Assembly (NCBI GenBank): GCA_028818705.1
Contig: JAPPNJ010000217.1
Span: 30,762-94,761, forward strand
Length of the DNA: 64,000 nt
Source of the DNA: Candidatus Poribacteria bacterium
Lineage (GTDB): Bacteria; Poribacteria; WGA-4E; WGA-3G
Direction: 5' to 3'
The translations under genes were made by a program, and so were the position numbers. The notes below the pieces were generated by a model. The model was not told where the DNA came from. It did no database searches and saw only the letters and a program-made list of their open reading frames with translations. Positions 62,001 to 64,000 of this stretch are shown piece after piece. Numbering within the stretch: the first letter of the stretch is position 1; every line of letters begins with the position of its first letter.

Positions 62001-63035
62001 CTAATCCCAACCTTCAATCGGCACTGTTGATTTCACTATGTGCATACCTGCATCTGCAGCTATGGCGAAAGCAGCGTCAGCAGATTCGGTATAGTCCACC
62101 ACACCCGGCACAACAACCGGTGAAGTTAGGTCATCCACCAGATAGATTTTCTTTGCCAACTCAGGGTCGGTTTTCTGAATGTTTTCAAGCAGGTCACTGA
62201 CAGTCCATGCGACGCAATGGCTCTTTGCCTGTCCAGCGATAATCACTCGGTCGTATCCGAGGAGCGTTTCGAGAAATTTGCTATTTTCTTTAGCAATCGT
62301 TTTCCCGTCGGCATCGTTAAGGACTTCCGGACGCAAAACCGAATAGTTTTCGGTCAACGGATTCCGTCCCTTGGTTTCGTAATGAATCTGGGTTTTACGG
62401 GCGATTGTATGGAAAAAGCAAGCTTCATCAACGGCGGAAACAATGGCGTGTCCAATGCCGCCGAGCATCGCGTGATAGGGCCATATCGCCAGTGGATATT
62501 TGCCATCTTCTGTGAGCGTTTTGACGTAATATTCGCCGTATGCCTTGAGCCACTCGTACTGATTTCGATCTCCCATTACGCTCTCCGTGACGTCGGGATT
62601 GACACGCCATTTGCCTGCATCAATGTCTGCTTGTGTAATCAGGGTCTGTAAGGGAGTGGGGTGCTCACCTGCGTCGTTAATCCAGAAAACTTCATGGAAT
62701 ATCTGCATCGCGGTATGTGTATCCATGGTGCAAGCGATTTTACTGATATGGGGTAGATTACGATAGATGAATTGACACAAGCGAATGTTATCCTCTACCG
62801 CGCCGTTTCCAGACCTACCACCGACGAAAAGTTCGTAATCCGGGATGCAGAACGTGTTTTGAACATCGACAAGGAGTAGGCAAGTCCGAAAAGTATCCTC
62901 GGATGCAGGGCGGATTCCATGTTCCGGTGCCCAATCCTGTGCGTCGCGTTGGCGTTCTTGATAAGGAATCCGCCAGACCTGATCTACCCGATCTGCATCG
63001 AAATGTGGGGGGAGTGGAAGTTGTGGTGTAGGCAT
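62001..63035 (-). CDS. isochorismatase/nicotinamidase-like cysteine hydrolase
   Basis: 344 residues from ATG 63035 (AGGAG seven bases upstream), longer than the typical 200. The isochorismatase fold starts at about 50 with the catalytic Asp in LLLVDVQNTFCIPD. The nucleophile cysteine is in IAGQAKSHCVAWTVSDLL (about 272). A zinc or substrate segment is TMDTHTAMQIFH (about 103-114). The long insert (about 120-230) and the nicotinamidase-type D-x-H suggest an amidase acting on nicotinamide or a related amide. It leads an operon with the NupG-like transporter. Substrate not proven. Confidence 0.8.
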   Translation of the reverse strand: MPTPQLPLPPHFDADRVDQVWRIPYQERQRDAQDWAPEHGIRPASEDTFRTCLLLVDVQNTFCIPDYELFVGGRSGNGAVEDNIRLCQFIYRNLPHISKIACTMDTHTAMQIFHEVFWINDAGEHPTPLQTLITQADIDAGKWRVNPDVTESVMGDRNQYEWLKAYGEYYVKTLTEDGKYPLAIWPYHAMLGGIGHAIVSAVDEACFFHTIARKTQIHYETKGRNPLTENYSVLRPEVLNDADGKTIAKENSKFLETLLGYDRVIIAGQAKSHCVAWTVSDLLENIQKTDPELAKKIYLVDDLTSPVVVPGVVDYTESADAAFAIAADAGMHIVKSTVPIEGWD

Positions 63036-63168
63036 AGCGTCGCTCCTAAAGTTGATAACTAACAACCCAAAACTGAGTATCCCCTAACATTTTATAGCAC
63101 ATCGCTGTTTTTATCAATAGGGTCATTTAGTTTTACATATCCACTTTATATATGTGTATATTTTCTTC

Positions 63169-63305
63169 TGTAGGCGGGGAATGCCCGGGGAAGCCCATAC
63201 GGGCTTCATACCCGGTGAAGTCCATACGGACTTCATACCGTTGATTCTGATTAGGCATTCATACCCGGTAAAGCCTTTATAGGCTTTATACCGTTGATTC
63301 TGATT
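63169..63305 (-). repeat. family A hairpin cluster (three complete, two partial units)
   Basis: On the minus strand the units read GGTAT + arm + loop + arm + ACCGG, each after ATCAAC or a neighbouring unit. Complete hairpins: 63190-63207 (GAAGCCC/GGGCTTC), 63217-63234 (GAAGTCC/GGACTTC) and 63270-63287 (AAAGCCT/AGGCTTT). Partial copies are at 63171-63187 (GGCGGGGAATGCC) and 63253-63268. The plus-strand left end is CTGTAGGCGG, a GTAG head. Loops are four bases. Confidence 0.8.
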
Positions 63306-63307
63306 CC

Positions 63308-63390
63308 GAGCTGTGATCGCGACATTGCCGAAAAAACGTTAGCTTATGTAAACGAAAATCAAAATCAACCGAAAACTAAATAGCCCTGAG
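63308..63390 (+). repeat. family C repeat, second copy
   Basis: It matches 12006-12086: GAGCTGTGATCGCGACATTG, AGCTTATGTAAACGAAAATC and CCGAAAACTAAATAGCCCTG. About 80 bp, roughly 75-80 percent alike by eye, same orientation. It directly follows the family A cluster. No coding potential. Confidence 0.5.
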
Positions 63391-63672
63391 TTCCTCACAG
63401 GAGCATCCAGTTTTTAGTCGTTGACGATCAGCTATCAGTGGAATCAGGATCGTATTTTAACAGATGAATTCACGGAGGCTTCACGGAGGTTCTTGCGAAG
63501 CCTTGATTCTACTGGGTTCGCAAACGTGAATTTGTACTTTCTCCGTGAAAGCGAATTTTGGTTATATTTTATTTAACGAAATGGTTGTGGGTTGTCTGAG
63601 TCACGAATTATCGCGGATTATGCAGATTTCGCTGATTTTAGACAACGTTCGTTATTCTTCGTAGCACAAACT

Positions 63673-63839
63673 TCATGAAGTTTCAGAAAACAAATCGGTA
63701 ATTTGTTTTGGATGCCCCAACTTGTTGGGGACACGGGGCACCGAAACACCCCCGAACAAGAATGTAATACAAGGAATGGAAATGTAAAGCTAAGACAAAT
63801 TATGCTATAAAAGCATAATTTGGAGATCGCTCCTACAGA
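63673..63839 (+). repeat. compound repeat: partner sequence plus family B element
   Basis: 63673-63705 (GAAGTTTCAGAAAACAAATC, then GGTAATTT) matches 47669-47700. After a GGGGCA-rich palindrome (63710-63745) the family B element lies at 63778-63839: AAATGTAAAGCTAAGACAAA, TTATGC-TATAAAA-GCATAA and TTTGGAGATCGCTCCTACAG. The end is the complement of a GTAGGAGCGA head. The same order at 47669-47775 shows the two parts travel or persist together. Confidence 0.6.
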
Positions 63840-63919
63840 AGAGGGAAGAAGGAGTCGGGAATCGGAGTTCCCTCCTACAGGAGAAGAATAGAGGAAATCC
63901 CTCCTACAACTATAAAAAA

Positions 63920-63959
63920 AATAGGGACTCGCAGCCGAAGCTGAAAGTCCCTATTTTGC
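63920..63959. terminator. intrinsic terminator (bidirectional form)
   Basis: AAAATAGGGACT (63920-63931) and AGTCCCTATTTT (63948-63959) are perfect 12-base arms around a 16-base loop. A-run on the left and T-rich bases on the right allow termination in either direction. The gene it serves lies beyond the window. The rest of 63036-64000 holds only the repeats listed; no gene was seen. Confidence 0.7.
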
Positions 63960-64000
63960 TTTTAGGTTAGTTCAATCTTTTTCATCCCTGAACAACCTTG

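Noticed and set aside
1..64000. tRNA, rRNA, prophage or insertion-sequence genes
   Set aside because: No cloverleaf sequences, rRNA signatures, integrase or transposase motifs were recognised; the small palindromes lack any coding capacity of their own.

Overview
The window is a dense bacterial chromosome segment of roughly mid-40s percent GC with no rRNA, tRNA, prophage, CRISPR array or recognisable transposase gene. Several features point to a Gram-negative-like bacterium of the Candidatus Poribacteria type (sponge-associated or marine). The evidence is C-terminal secretion domains with the FNPETWIPY-type motif (8755-11733 and 12099-14035), a recurrent C-terminal TTWG-x-[IL]-K motif, FG-GAP/UnbV proteins, two enolase-superfamily enzymes, an amidohydrolase-2 protein, TAT-exported PhoX and many small palindromic repeats. 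That lineage call is inference from remembered family features; no search was run.

Layout. 1-1921: end of an alpha/beta hydrolase and a MATE exporter whose reading frame is broken near its start. 1942-6239 (minus): UnbV/FG-GAP protein, TPR protein and CBM9-like exported protein. 6494-8571 (minus): gene relic, O-methyltransferase and Gfo/Idh/MocA oxidoreductase. 8755-14439 (minus): a large secreted LRR plus glycosidase-like plus YWTD protein, a frameshifted WD40 protein with the same sorting domain, and a collapsed LamG protein. 14812-20414: sugar-type SDR, nucleoside hydrolase, DUF5060/DUF4038/PKD/LamG glycosidase-like protein and an amidohydrolase. 21001-29819: SLC12-type cation-chloride transporter, then a giant lipoprotein propeller followed by a probable outer-membrane barrel.

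29843-40298 is the most coherent unit. A MerR/cobalamin-binding CarH-type photoreceptor is transcribed away from a ten-gene, mostly start-stop overlapping carotenoid operon: idi, a TPR-like unknown, lycopene cyclase, two CrtI-family desaturases, crtB, acyltransferase, GT2 glycosyltransferase, CruF-like hydratase and CrtW ketolase. This enzyme set fits an acylated, glycosylated monocyclic keto-carotenoid of the salinixanthin/myxocoxanthin type, made under light control.

40329-52339 is mostly metabolism. It holds a probable cis-3-hydroxy-L-proline pathway (dehydratase plus pyrroline-carboxylate reductase), a polysaccharide deacetylase, a HAD hydrolase, leuD/leuC, a Liv-type binding protein, RNase J and leuS. 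52698-63035 holds two small unknown proteins, a second enolase-superfamily enzyme, PhoX, a solitary DNA methyltransferase with what looks like a restriction-enzyme stub, a double-VWA membrane protein, and a nicotinamidase-like hydrolase with a NupG-like transporter. 63036-64000 is a gene-free repeat field ending in a terminator.

A second story runs through the window: families of small palindromic elements. Family A hairpins have arms that differ from copy to copy but always remain complementary. Family B occurs between genes and also twice, as exact 45-bp in-frame insertions, inside the propeller gene. GTAG-headed REP-like hairpins sit in operons and even supply one gene's stop codon.
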